Below are positions 33,787-42,389 of a stretch of DNA of 64,000 nucleotides, piece by piece. This stretch comes from Lysinibacillus odysseyi (GTDB lineage: Bacteria; Bacillota; Bacilli; Bacillales_A; Planococcaceae). Under the pieces are notes generated by a model. That model had not been told where the DNA came from. It did no database searches and saw only the letters and a list, made by a program, of their open reading frames with translations. The position numbers and the translations under genes are program-made. How positions within the stretch are numbered: the stretch's first letter is position 1; every line of letters begins with the position of its first letter. The stretch covers positions 1 to 64,000 of the forward strand of contig JABUKB010000005.1 of the NCBI GenBank assembly GCA_014595895.1, in the 5' to 3' direction.

Positions 33787-34325
33787 AATCCCCCTCTTTT
33801 CTTATAAAATTGTACTCCCTAGATGTTGATTATAGAATTGGTCATGCCTGTAAATACTGTACTCAAAACTATTTATGATACGCAAGACAAAAATTACATA
33901 AATTACCTTCTTTATGTAACTTATATGCAGCATCGCAGAAAGTTTTCTTCCCTGCTTCGTAGGTGTATATTTTCAATTGTTTAACTAAAAAGTCATCCTA
34001 TCAAATCGCTTTTCTCTAAACAACATACCCTTCTACACTTACCTTTCAACAATTTGACGATTGGTTTCCCATATCTTACTTTAATAACAGGAATCCCCTG
34101 TTTTTTCTGACCCTCTAGACATTGTACAAAAATTAATTTATTTTTTAATATTGTATAACGTTATAGTATATAAAACAAACATTTTATGTGAAAACAGAAA
34201 AAATGTTTAAATTCACTCTAAAAACAGTATAATGATTGTACACAGTTTAACATTTCACTATTTATCTTGTATAATGTTTAGTAAAATAGTTGTACAACAT
34301 ATCATTCGTTCACAGGAGGTGGGTG
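33787..34325. promoter_or_regulatory. Divergent regulatory region between the MMPL transporter and the MerR/B12 regulator
   Basis: 539 bp with no gene. The left part, near the transporter, has an inverted repeat TTACATAA...TTATGTAA (33894-33901, 33912-33919). The right part holds five copies of TTGTAYA: 34122 (TTGTACAA), 34151 (TTGTATAA), 34236 (TTGTACA), 34267 (TTGTATAA) and 34290 (TTGTACAA). CarH/LitR-type regulators are known to bind TTGTACA-like repeats. Confidence 0.6.
34247..34275 (+). promoter_or_regulatory. Promoter of the MerR/B12-binding regulator gene
   Basis: -35 TTAACA (34247-34252), 17-bp spacer, -10 TATAAT (34270-34275). The -10 overlaps a TTGTATAA element, and other TTGTACA copies lie just upstream (34236) and downstream (34290), so the protein could repress its own promoter. 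Confidence 0.65.
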
Positions 34326-35207
34326 ATGGATAATTTAACCTATTCTATCCAACAGGTATCTAACATGACTGGTCTATCTAAGCAAGTGATTCGCAAATGG
34401 GAAGATCGCTATGGCATTATTCAGCCAAAGCGACTGGATAACGGCTATCGTATCTATACAATAGAGGAAGTGCATATTCTTCAGAAGGTAATTGATTTAA
34501 CAGCAGAGGGACACTCGGTGAAAAAAGCTGCTTTGATGATTCAAAATAAAGAAGTAGAAGTATCTCCCACTAACGAGGAAAATCCTCTCGCTTTACAATT
34601 TATTACTTCTTTGGAGGAAGCCGGACAAGCACTGGATGAAGGAAAGCTGATGCAGTTGCTAGAACAAGCGCATCATTTATTCGGTATCGATGTGCTATTC
34701 AAAGAGATTATAGTGCCTTTTTTAGTGCGTGTCGGTCAATTATGGTGTGACAAGGTATGGGGCGAATATCAGGAAGCCATCAGCAGCCAAACGGTACGTG
34801 ATTTTTTAGCCAATGTACGTAGACAATATTATGTTCCCTCTACAGCTCCATTAGTAGTAGGCAGTTGTTTACCTAATGAACGTCATGAAATTCCAATTCA
34901 GTTATTGCTCATTCAATGCATGCTGAAAGGCTATCGTACCCTTATGCTAGGTCCCGCCCCTGCTCCGCAGGCCATTCAATCTGCCGTTCGCTTGACGGAA
35001 CCTCAAATCGTCCTGTTATCGGGCAGTACAAAAGCGATTTGGTTTGACGAAGGACAATCTTTGCGTGACCTCGATGTATTTGCAAGCACAATACCTAAGA
35101 CCAAGTTTTATGTAGGCGGTTTTGGTGTGAAAGGCCTTTTAGCGCCCCTGCATTTACAGGCTATTGAAGAAGCGCACGACCTTGATACGATTCTTGGGGA
35201 AAAATAA
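34326..35207 (+). CDS. MerR-family regulator with cobalamin-binding-like domain (CarH/LitR type)
   Basis: 294 residues. Residues 1-75 are a MerR helix-turn-helix (YSIQQVSNMTGLSKQVIRKW, RLDNGYRIYT). Residues 90-170 form a four-helix cap and 175-290 a Rossmann-like B12-binding domain. Cobalamin marks are partly kept: the axial-ligand His187 in NERHEIP (DxHxxG reduced to ExHxxP) and Trp140-x9-Glu150, though the following His is Ala. So B12 may bind, and light sensing is possible but uncertain. ATG 34326 follows AGGAGGTGGGTG. The five TTGTAYA elements upstream suggest autoregulation. Confidence 0.85.
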   Translation: MDNLTYSIQQVSNMTGLSKQVIRKWEDRYGIIQPKRLDNGYRIYTIEEVHILQKVIDLTAEGHSVKKAALMIQNKEVEVSPTNEENPLALQFITSLEEAGQALDEGKLMQLLEQAHHLFGIDVLFKEIIVPFLVRVGQLWCDKVWGEYQEAISSQTVRDFLANVRRQYYVPSTAPLVVGSCLPNERHEIPIQLLLIQCMLKGYRTLMLGPAPAPQAIQSAVRLTEPQIVLLSGSTKAIWFDEGQSLRDLDVFASTIPKTKFYVGGFGVKGLLAPLHLQAIEEAHDLDTILGEK

Positions 35208-35390
35208 AAAGCGTGTGTAGGGAGGCTGTCCAAAAAGTGATGACTTTTTGGACAGTGCGTTCTTCTTGTAGGAATCATCCGCTTTTAGGCGGTGCTCCTG
35301 CGGTGGTCGCATCAAGATGCCGCCATCCTCGTCGCAAAGGGAGTGTCCCAGAATCGCTTCTCGGACACTCCCTTTACTACCACGCTTTTT
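35206..35390. repeat. MITE-like structured intergenic element
   Basis: 185 bp filling the space between two convergent stop codons. The ends are inverted: AAAAAGCGTG (35206-35215) and CACGCTTTTT (35381-35390), with more partial pairing inwards (TAGGGAG...CTCCCT). Inside are a 13-bp stem CTGTCCAAAAAGT/ACTTTTTGGACAG (35226-35255), a GCATC/GATGC hairpin, and a 13-bp stem AAAGGGAGTGTCC/GGACACTCCCTTT (35336-35375). Its base composition is more GC-rich than the surroundings. No transposase. It may also act as a bidirectional terminator. Confidence 0.55.
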
Positions 35391-35960
35391 TTATTGTCCG
35401 AAGACTGTCACGATTTCTTCCACTGGCTTTCGAGCTTTTGCTTGAGGCTTTTGGTCATAGTGACCTAACTGTAGCATTGAAATTACTCGCTCCCCAGCCT
35501 GTACTCCCAGAGCTTGACGGAAGGCTGGTGCATCGATAAACGGCGGCGTTTTCCAGCATGAGCCGATGCCTTGATCCCAGGCTAATAACTGCATATTTTG
35601 AATGAAACTTGCTGCCGCTCCTAAATCTTCAAGACGCTCTTTTTGGCGAACATCCTCAGGCACAATAACAAATACATAGGCACCTGGCGTCGTAAATTTT
35701 TGCATTTGTTTCGCAAGCGTTTCTTCTGAAAGCTCCTGCCATTTAGGAATTGTCGTGTCTCTTAATAAGTTATGTAGCTTTTCAAGCTCTGGCCCACATG
35801 CCACTACTACACGCCATGGCTCACGGTTGCCATGATTTGGTGCATAGGTTGCATCTTCAATAATTTCCAATAATACATCGCGGTCCACTGGTTGACCGTT
35901 GAATAATTTAATCGAACGACGACCTACTACCGCCTCACGTACAGATAATTGTTTAGACAT
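35391..35960 (-). CDS. Nitroreductase-family protein, YdjA-like
   Basis: 189 residues, FMN-dependent nitroreductase fold of the short YdjA type: VVGRRSIKLFNGQPV (FMN phosphate-binding Arg/Ser), ATYAPNHGNREPWR, GAAASFIQNMQLLAWDQGIG and a C-terminal LQLGHYDQKPQAKARKP. It probably works as a homodimer using NAD(P)H; the natural substrate is unknown. ATG 35960 follows GAGGGGGACGC. It is convergent with the MerR/B12 regulator, separated only by the MITE-like element. Confidence 0.9.
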   Translation of the reverse strand: MSKQLSVREAVVGRRSIKLFNGQPVDRDVLLEIIEDATYAPNHGNREPWRVVVACGPELEKLHNLLRDTTIPKWQELSEETLAKQMQKFTTPGAYVFVIVPEDVRQKERLEDLGAAASFIQNMQLLAWDQGIGSCWKTPPFIDAPAFRQALGVQAGERVISMLQLGHYDQKPQAKARKPVEEIVTVFGQ

Positions 35961-36102
35961 ATTGCGTCCCCCTCTTCTCTTATTCTCTCCACATTATCAT
36001 AATTTAAGAACACTGCAAATATTCTAGTGCTTCAAACATACAATTTTACTATAATTTTGCTACAATTATCTTAACAACATGGTGTAATAGGAGCTGGTGA
36101 AC

Positions 36103-37122
36103 ATGAAGCAACATGCAGAAAGAGAAATCGTTGCCCCTACTGCCTTGTGCGATAAAAAAGGCAATCTCAACCCCGAGGCAATTGGCTATGCTAAAAAACC
36201 GATTATTGATTGTAACTTATCCGGTCATTTTATGCGGAAAAAAAAATGGAATTACTGGTGCATTTACGGGGAGGATATATTGTTCTCGGCAACAATTAGC
36301 CATTTAGATTATGCTGCGAGTTGCTTTGTGTACTTTTTCGAATATGAAACACAGCGCTATTTCGAAAAAACCATTTTTATTCCATTGGGTACCGGTTTAA
36401 AGATGCCTTCGCAAGTGTTAGAAACGGTTAGTTATTCTTCTAGCGAGTTGCAAATCCATGTTTCTTACTTTGATGGCGATACGCATCTATTTGTTACGAG
36501 TGATGACTTTGATGGCGAGACGTTGCATGCTGAGCTAACCATTCACCATCCCCCACAAGATCAATCCTTAAATGTAGTCATTCCGTGGAACCGTAAAACT
36601 TTCCAATTCACTGCAAAGCACCACACACTGCCAACAACAGGGATGATTAAAATTGGCGATAGACGCTATAATTTTAATGAGGAAGAAAGCTTTGCTGTGC
36701 TTGATTATGGACGCGGGGTTTGGCCGCGCCGTGCGACTTGGAATTGGGCAATGGCAAGCCAACGGATGCGCGGGAGGCGGATTGGACTCAATTTTGGCGG
36801 ACAGTGGACGGACGGCACCGGCATGACCGAAAATGCCGTGTTCGTTGAGGGCATTATGACGAAAATTTCGGAAGATGTTATTTTCCAATATGATCGGCAG
36901 AACTTTATGAAGCCCTGGACAGTTCGGACAAAGTTTAGCGAAACCGTAGATTTAACCTTCACGCCATTTTTTGAACGTGTGTCCAAAACCGATGCGAAAT
37001 TAGTACAATCGGAAGTGCACCAAATGGTGGGCTATTATAATGGGCGGATTAAATTGCAAAATGCATCTTTGCAAATCAGTCAAATGCTTGGCTGTATTGA
37101 AGAACATATAGCCAAATGGTGA
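36103..37122 (+). CDS. DUF2804-family protein
   Basis: 339 residues, soluble. It matches the DUF2804 family: N-terminal LCDKKGNLNPEAIGYAKKP, RKKKWNYWCIYGEDILFS, the conserved LDYGRGVWPRRATWNWA segment and GLNFGGQWTDGTGMTENAV. The predicted structure is mostly beta. Relatives share a fold with carotenoid/lipocalin-like hydratases, so hydrophobic ligand binding is possible; no function is established. Start ATG 36103 has AGGAG 9 nt upstream; the in-frame GTG at 36097 is too close to it. Its terminator overlaps the end of a small convergent ORF. Confidence 0.85.
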   Translation: MKQHAEREIVAPTALCDKKGNLNPEAIGYAKKPIIDCNLSGHFMRKKKWNYWCIYGEDILFSATISHLDYAASCFVYFFEYETQRYFEKTIFIPLGTGLKMPSQVLETVSYSSSELQIHVSYFDGDTHLFVTSDDFDGETLHAELTIHHPPQDQSLNVVIPWNRKTFQFTAKHHTLPTTGMIKIGDRRYNFNEEESFAVLDYGRGVWPRRATWNWAMASQRMRGRRIGLNFGGQWTDGTGMTENAVFVEGIMTKISEDVIFQYDRQNFMKPWTVRTKFSETVDLTFTPFFERVSKTDAKLVQSEVHQMVGYYNGRIKLQNASLQISQMLGCIEEHIAKW

Positions 37123-37131
37123 ACACGAGAA

Positions 37132-37173
37132 AATAAGGAGAGGAGGTTATCGCTTTAGCCTCCTCTCCTTATT
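37132..37173. terminator. Bidirectional terminator after the DUF2804 gene
   Basis: Perfect 15-bp stem AATAAGGAGAGGAGG/CCTCCTCTCCTTATT with a 12-nt loop. The minus strand is followed by TTTTCTC. It also covers the 3' end of the small minus-strand ORF. Confidence 0.9.
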
Positions 37174-37292
37174 AGTTCTTCTTCCGCCTTTTGTTGCTGC
37201 TCATTTCTATAAGCAAGCCAGCCATAACCGATACCTGCCACCATAATTATAGTGGCACTTATACAGATAGCCATCAGCATATGAACAAGCAT
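37155..37292 (-). CDS. Small single-pass membrane protein, 45 residues
   Basis: Short ORF with ATG 37292 and an AGGGG site 7-9 nt upstream. Residues 1-28 are hydrophobic (MLVHMLMAICISATIIMV, then AGIGYGWLAY), one membrane helix. Residues 29-45 are charged (RNEQQQKAEEELIRRGG), a short cytoplasmic tail. The stop codon lies inside the shared terminator. Not recognised; small membrane proteins of this kind often modulate larger complexes. It is divergent from helD. Confidence 0.6.
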   Translation of the reverse strand: MLVHMLMAICISATIIMVAGIGYGWLAYRNEQQQKAEEELIRRGG

Positions 37293-37383
37293 ACCATCAG
37301 CCCCTATTCATATATTCTTGGCTTTATCATACCACATATATTACTATAGAATTCTGACTTTGATTTGCGTTGGGAGGAATACC

Positions 37384-39606
37384 ATGCTACCGCAAGAGTT
37401 CCATAATGAGGAAAAACGACTTCAATATACGAAAGACTATATGTTAAACCTGCTACAGCAATCTGAACAAGATTTGCGGTCATCACAGGAACATATCCGT
37501 ACAGCAATGGCCAATTTAGAATATATCGATTCTAGTGATAGTTTTGTAAATATTTTAACGAATAGCCGTTTTTTTGATATGGCTCGTGAACAAAAAGAAG
37601 CACTAGAAGCTGTTATGAACAAACCCTATTTTGCGCGCATCCATTTTCAGCGCCAAGGTGAATCCGAGGAGTTTTTATATATTGGCAAGACCTCTTTATT
37701 CCATCGCGAAACGCACGAGCCGATCATCGTTGATTGGCGCTCCCCTGTTGCCAATGTTTATTATGACGGGCGGCTTGGCGATGTCACTTATCCGGTACGC
37801 GATGAAGAGTTTACAGGGCATCTTTTTGCCAAAAGACAATATAAAATCGAGCATGGCAAGTTAATCGACTACCGTGATATCGACTTGACTGCGAATGATG
37901 AATTGTTGCAAGAGGCGTTAGCCGGGAAAGCAGATGTCCGCCTGACAGAAATCGTATCTACCATTCAAAAGGAACAAAACGATATTATTCGCGCTCACTT
38001 GCGCCAGCCAATCCTCGTGCAGGGGGCAGCCGGTTCCGGCAAAACAACGATAGCACTGCACCGCATTTCTTATTTTTTATATACAATGGGTGAGCATTTC
38101 AAACCGGAACAGCTGATGATTTTAGCGCCCAGCCGATTATTTATTGACTATATTGGGGATGTCCTACCAGAGCTGGGTGTAGAGCGTATTTTCCAAACAA
38201 CCTACGCAGAATATGTACAGGCTGCCACAGGCATTAAATTAAAATTAGGCAATCCCCATGCACAGCTTGAAGAAATTATTGAATCTCATACGGCATCTCT
38301 ACCGGCCTTTCATATCTCCCAAATAAAAGGCTCTATGCTGTACCGGGATATGATGGACCGCTTAGTGAAACGGCATGAACAGCAGCTAGCGGCGCTTTTT
38401 GATGATGTCTTCATTGAAAAATACCGCATACTGCATGGTAGTAATTTAAAAAAATTGTTTTTACTGGAGTTTGCGTATTTGCCAATTGAAAAGCGACTGA
38501 AGCGTATTAAAAAAGTCATCCAAACTGAGGTGAAACGGAAGACAAAAGCGGTCCTGCACACGCTAAATGCAAAATATGAAGAAGCAATCGGCCGCGCACT
38601 GGATGGTATACGTGACGCTGAAAAACGTCGCCGCATTGTGACGAAATATATCGATGAACGTGATGAGCGCATCCCTAAAATAACACAAGAAGCGAAAACG
38701 ACGGCTGCCGCCTATATGAAGCGGTTCGAAAAAGCAAAAATCAAGCCATTGTATCGCGCTTTTTTAACGGATCGTACTCTGCTTTCCGAAATCGCAGCAG
38801 AATGGTCATGGCAGGAAATTGAGCTATTTTTACAGGCACATAAAAAAGAGAGCTGGGCTTTAGAGGATTTAGCCGCCCTTTACTATTTGCATGCTCGAAT
38901 TAAAGGAGTGGCTGATCGGTGGAAGATGCGTGTTGTATTTATCGATGAGGTACAGGACTATTCTCTATTTCAGCTTGCTGCATTAAAAGCTGGGCTCGAA
39001 ACGGATATGTTTACAATGGTGGGTGACTTAGCCCAAGGCATCCATACCTACCGTTCCTTGACTGAATGGCAGAGCGTGCTTCAGTTATTTCCGCGCGCGA
39101 CATACACGACACTGCAAAAAAGCTACCGCACGACGATAGAAATCATGGCGGTTGCTAATCAAATACTGCTGCAAATGGATGAAGAATTGCCCTTAGTAGA
39201 GCCGGTTGTCCGTCATGGGAAAGAGCCTGCTTTTATCATAAGTGAAGCTTTTGATCCACATATGATTGCAGAGCAGTATGCGGACATCCAGTCACGTGAT
39301 CACCGTTCCATCGCCCTAATCGCCAAAACGACTACAGAAGCGCAACGTTTTTTCACAGCGTTACGGGATATTGGTTTGCCTGTTCATTTATTGGATGAAG
39401 CGGCAACCATTGATCAATCGGCATTACTGGTCGTACCAAGTCATTTAGCAAAAGGGCTGGAATTTGATGCTGTCATTCTTGCCGCATTTGACCTACCATT
39501 TTATCCTCATGCGATTGATCGTAAACTTCTATACGTGGCCTTGACACGGGCGATGCATGAGTTAGTCATGATTGGTCCTGACCGTGCAACTTTTTTACTT
39601 TCCTAA
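37384..39606 (+). CDS. helD: RNA polymerase recycling helicase HelD-like
   Basis: 740 residues, UvrD/Rep-like superfamily 1 protein of the HelD group. An N-terminal coiled-coil-like arm (1-90) is followed by VDWRSPVANVYYDG, Walker A QGAAGSGKTTIALHR, a long helical insertion (380-520), VFIDEVQDYS (Walker B), GDLAQGIH, LQKSYRTT and YVALTRAMHELVMIG. Bacillus HelD uses ATP to remove stalled RNA polymerase from DNA and recycle it. Start ATG 37384 follows TTGGGAGG. It ends in a strong terminator. Confidence 0.92.
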   Translation: MLPQEFHNEEKRLQYTKDYMLNLLQQSEQDLRSSQEHIRTAMANLEYIDSSDSFVNILTNSRFFDMAREQKEALEAVMNKPYFARIHFQRQGESEEFLYIGKTSLFHRETHEPIIVDWRSPVANVYYDGRLGDVTYPVRDEEFTGHLFAKRQYKIEHGKLIDYRDIDLTANDELLQEALAGKADVRLTEIVSTIQKEQNDIIRAHLRQPILVQGAAGSGKTTIALHRISYFLYTMGEHFKPEQLMILAPSRLFIDYIGDVLPELGVERIFQTTYAEYVQAATGIKLKLGNPHAQLEEIIESHTASLPAFHISQIKGSMLYRDMMDRLVKRHEQQLAALFDDVFIEKYRILHGSNLKKLFLLEFAYLPIEKRLKRIKKVIQTEVKRKTKAVLHTLNAKYEEAIGRALDGIRDAEKRRRIVTKYIDERDERIPKITQEAKTTAAAYMKRFEKAKIKPLYRAFLTDRTLLSEIAAEWSWQEIELFLQAHKKESWALEDLAALYYLHARIKGVADRWKMRVVFIDEVQDYSLFQLAALKAGLETDMFTMVGDLAQGIHTYRSLTEWQSVLQLFPRATYTTLQKSYRTTIEIMAVANQILLQMDEELPLVEPVVRHGKEPAFIISEAFDPHMIAEQYADIQSRDHRSIALIAKTTTEAQRFFTALRDIGLPVHLLDEAATIDQSALLVVPSHLAKGLEFDAVILAAFDLPFYPHAIDRKLLYVALTRAMHELVMIGPDRATFLLS

Positions 39607-39611
39607 TGAAA

Positions 39612-39643
39612 AGAGCTGCTCCCGCGACGGAGCAGCTCTCTTT
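39612..39643. terminator. Terminator between helD and the GNAT gene
   Basis: 11-bp stem AGAGCTGCTCC/GGAGCAGCTCT, 6-nt loop, then CTTTT; A-rich on the left, so it can act for both convergent genes. Confidence 0.9.
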
Positions 39644-40512
39644 TACTGTTTAGCGAAATAATCGATTTGCGATAGCTTTGTAAAACCGGCTTTTTCGTAT
39701 ACCGCTAGCGCACGGTTATTGTCAATCTCCACATCAAGTAACACCACGTTTTCTTCGCCTGTATAAGCAAGTTGTTTCACTGAATTGAGGAGAGCGGTAC
39801 CGATACCTTGCCCACTTTTTTCAGGATGCACAGCTAACGCACTTACCCATTGTGCCTTAGCATCTTTTCGCGTTGTGACTGTACCTGCTACCTCGCCCTC
39901 TGTTTCTGCAACCCATAGCACCAAGCCCTCTGTCTGGGTATTAAAAGCGATCAAATCCTGCGCTTCCTCAGCTGTATCGCCAAAAGCTTCACAGAATATA
40001 TTGATTAACATATTCATATCTTTCATCTCAAATGGACGGACGATTATACCTTCTGAAACCGTTGTTTGTTCAGCATGTGCTTCTAGTGTGGCCTCTGAAA
40101 AGCTATATGCATATTGGCGCTGATTTAAAAATAAGCGCCCTGCTTCCATGCCCTCCATCATCAACGCTAAATCTCCATTCGAGGCGCGCACTTCTAACCC
40201 ATCCTGAATCACTCCATAGACTGCATCGCCTAAACCCATTCTTCGGTACATAGGGGCTATCAGAATCGACCATTCAAACGTGTTCAAGCCCATCATATCG
40301 ATAGCACTTGCTAACCCTACTAATTGATCATCTTCATCATTATAGACAAGTACAAAAAAGCCTTGTGCTTCGTAATTTTGTGCAACAGGTATATTTAAAA
40401 TTGACTCATAATGCAGGTGATCTGCTACATAGCACGTCTCGCAAAGTGCTTTCATTTCAGCGTATGTTTCCTTGTCTACAGGAAACGATACCGTCATAAA
40501 CGAAAAATTCAT
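39643..40512 (-). CDS. Tandem GNAT N-acetyltransferase
   Basis: 289 residues with two acetyltransferase-like domains. The C-terminal one is complete: VAGTVTTRKDAKAQWVSALA, VHPEKSGQGIGTALLNSVK (acetyl-CoA loop, Q/RxxGxG/A) and NNRALAVYEKAGFTKLSQID. The N-terminal domain has LIAPMYRRMGLGDAVYGVI, also a GxG-type loop. The substrate is unknown (amine, peptide or antibiotic). ATG 40512 follows AGAAGGAGC. It lies 62 nt downstream of the ABC exporter genes on the same strand with no clear terminator between, so read-through is possible. Confidence 0.87.
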   Translation of the reverse strand: MNFSFMTVSFPVDKETYAEMKALCETCYVADHLHYESILNIPVAQNYEAQGFFVLVYNDEDDQLVGLASAIDMMGLNTFEWSILIAPMYRRMGLGDAVYGVIQDGLEVRASNGDLALMMEGMEAGRLFLNQRQYAYSFSEATLEAHAEQTTVSEGIIVRPFEMKDMNMLINIFCEAFGDTAEEAQDLIAFNTQTEGLVLWVAETEGEVAGTVTTRKDAKAQWVSALAVHPEKSGQGIGTALLNSVKQLAYTGEENVVLLDVEIDNNRALAVYEKAGFTKLSQIDYFAKQ

Positions 40513-40574
40513 ATATCGAGCTCCTTCTAAAAAGATGTTCTTATTTTAGATGACAATATGCTATTGCGCAATAT

Positions 40575-42389
40575 TCAATCCAACCACTCATCCATATCTT
40601 TTCCTTCGCGCAGCATATTGGCATAAATACCGTCCTGTGCAATTAACTGTTGCTGCGGTCCATATTCTACAATGCACCCTTGCTGCAGAACGAGCACCAT
40701 ATCAGCATTTTTTACCGTATTTAAACGATGCGCAATCACAAAACTCGTACGTCCTCTCATAAGAATTTCGAGTGCCTGTTGAATTTCCATTTCTGTTACA
40801 GTGTCAATGGAACTGGTCGCTTCATCAAGCAATAAAATAGCCGGATCTGCGACCAATGCACGGGCAATCGATAACAATTGCTTCTGGCCTTGCGAAATCC
40901 CGCTGCCATCTGCTGAGAGCACCGTTTCATAGCCATGCGGTAGCTGTTCGATAAAGGTATGAGCATTGGCCTTTTTTGCTGCCTCTATGATTTCTTCATT
41001 CGTGGCTGTTAACTTCCCGTAACGTATGTTTTCCAAAACCGTTGTCTCAAATAAAAAGGGATCTTGCAATACAAAGGCCATTTGGGAACGCAGGGCTTCT
41101 CTTGAAAACTCTTTCACATCGATACCATCTACCGTAACTTTCCCTTCGGTTGTATCATAAAAGCGAGCAATCAGCTGCATAATGGTCGTCTTCCCTGCAC
41201 CTGTCGGACCAACCAGCGCCAACGTTTGTCCTGCCCTCACTGTAAACTCGATATCATGCAAGATATTTGCGGCTGCCTGCGTATCATACTTAAAGGATAC
41301 TCGTTCAAACGCTACGTCTCCTCTTATTTTCACATCAGTCAGTCCCTCATCTTCGTCTACTGGTTCATCCATTACCGCAAATACACGTTCAGCCCCTGCA
41401 AGCGCTGATAGCACGGTATTAAACTGATTCGCTAAATCATTGAGCGGTCTTGTAAACTGCCGTGCATATTCCGTAAAAATGACGATGGTCCCGATTGTTA
41501 TGTAACCATTAAACGCCAATAAACCGCCAACCCCTGCAACAATCGCAAAGCTAGCATTATTGAGAGCGTTCATCACCTTTGGAATATAACCGGCGTAGGA
41601 TAGTGCCCAAAATCCTACTGTTCGCATGCGCCGATTCCTTTCCTCAAACTCCTGTATTAATCTTTCTTCTTGGGAAAAGGCTTTGACAATACGCTGACCA
41701 GAAATCGTTTCTTCTACCATACCATTCAATGTACCGACTGCCGCTTGCTGTTCCTTATACAATTTACTTGTACGACGTGTAATCCAGCGCATCGCCCAAA
41801 ACATAACTGGAATAATCAGCATGGTTAGCACTGTCAATAGCGGGCTTAAATAAATCATCACTATGAGTGTTCCTGCCAACGTCAATATACTCGAAAACAC
41901 TTGAATAAATGAACTGTTTAACGTGGCGCTCACTGCTTCTACATCATTTGTAGCACGGCTCATCAATTCTCCGTGCTGACGCTTATCAAAATACGTCACC
42001 GGCAGAGCCATCAGCTTAGTGAAAACGTTGGTCCGCATTTTATAGATTGTTGTTTGCGCAATGCCAATCATCCAGTAATTTTGCAAAAAGGTCGAAGCTG
42101 ACAACACGATATAAATACCAATTAATACGATGATCATAAATCCTATACCTTCAAATTGACCCGCTACGATATAGTCATCAATAATTTTTCCTACTAAAAA
42201 AGGTCCTGCCAATGCGGCTACAGAACTCAGGACAACCATCAGTAAAACGGTTATTAAAAGCCCGCGCTGTTCATCTACAAGTAACCAAATCCGATATAAT
42301 GTTTGCTTCCAGTTGTTCGCACGTTTACCCTTCGCTCTTTTCCCTGAGCCAAGGTCCTCTTTTTTCAATACTTTTTCATATCCAAACAT
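40575..42389 (-). CDS. ABC exporter half-transporter, catalytic subunit (YfiC-like)
   Basis: 604 residues: cytosolic N-terminal tail, six membrane helices (about 35-325), then a nucleotide-binding domain. Walker A GPTGAGKTT, signature ISQGQKQLLSIARA (a variant of LSGGQ), Walker B AILLLDEATSSID with the catalytic Glu, and switch His in VIAHRLNTV. The partner is the gene directly upstream; ATG 42389 directly follows its stop codon. Sizes 576/604 fit the YfiB/YfiC pair of Bacillus. It is probably a drug or lipid exporter. Confidence 0.9.
   Translation of the reverse strand: MFGYEKVLKKEDLGSGKRAKGKRANNWKQTLYRIWLLVDEQRGLLITVLLMVVLSSVAALAGPFLVGKIIDDYIVAGQFEGIGFMIIVLIGIYIVLSASTFLQNYWMIGIAQTTIYKMRTNVFTKLMALPVTYFDKRQHGELMSRATNDVEAVSATLNSSFIQVFSSILTLAGTLIVMIYLSPLLTVLTMLIIPVMFWAMRWITRRTSKLYKEQQAAVGTLNGMVEETISGQRIVKAFSQEERLIQEFEERNRRMRTVGFWALSYAGYIPKVMNALNNASFAIVAGVGGLLAFNGYITIGTIVIFTEYARQFTRPLNDLANQFNTVLSALAGAERVFAVMDEPVDEDEGLTDVKIRGDVAFERVSFKYDTQAAANILHDIEFTVRAGQTLALVGPTGAGKTTIMQLIARFYDTTEGKVTVDGIDVKEFSREALRSQMAFVLQDPFLFETTVLENIRYGKLTATNEEIIEAAKKANAHTFIEQLPHGYETVLSADGSGISQGQKQLLSIARALVADPAILLLDEATSSIDTVTEMEIQQALEILMRGRTSFVIAHRLNTVKNADMVLVLQQGCIVEYGPQQQLIAQDGIYANMLREGKDMDEWLD

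Noticed and set aside
34151-34158. TTGTATAA as a certain regulator site
   Set aside because: It could equally be the -10 of another promoter, as TTGTATAA resembles TGTATAAT. It is counted in the array only as a possible member.
35213-35539. 108-codon open frame through the MITE-like element and the end of the nitroreductase gene
   Set aside because: It crosses the structured repeat and the antisense of a real gene, so coding is very unlikely.
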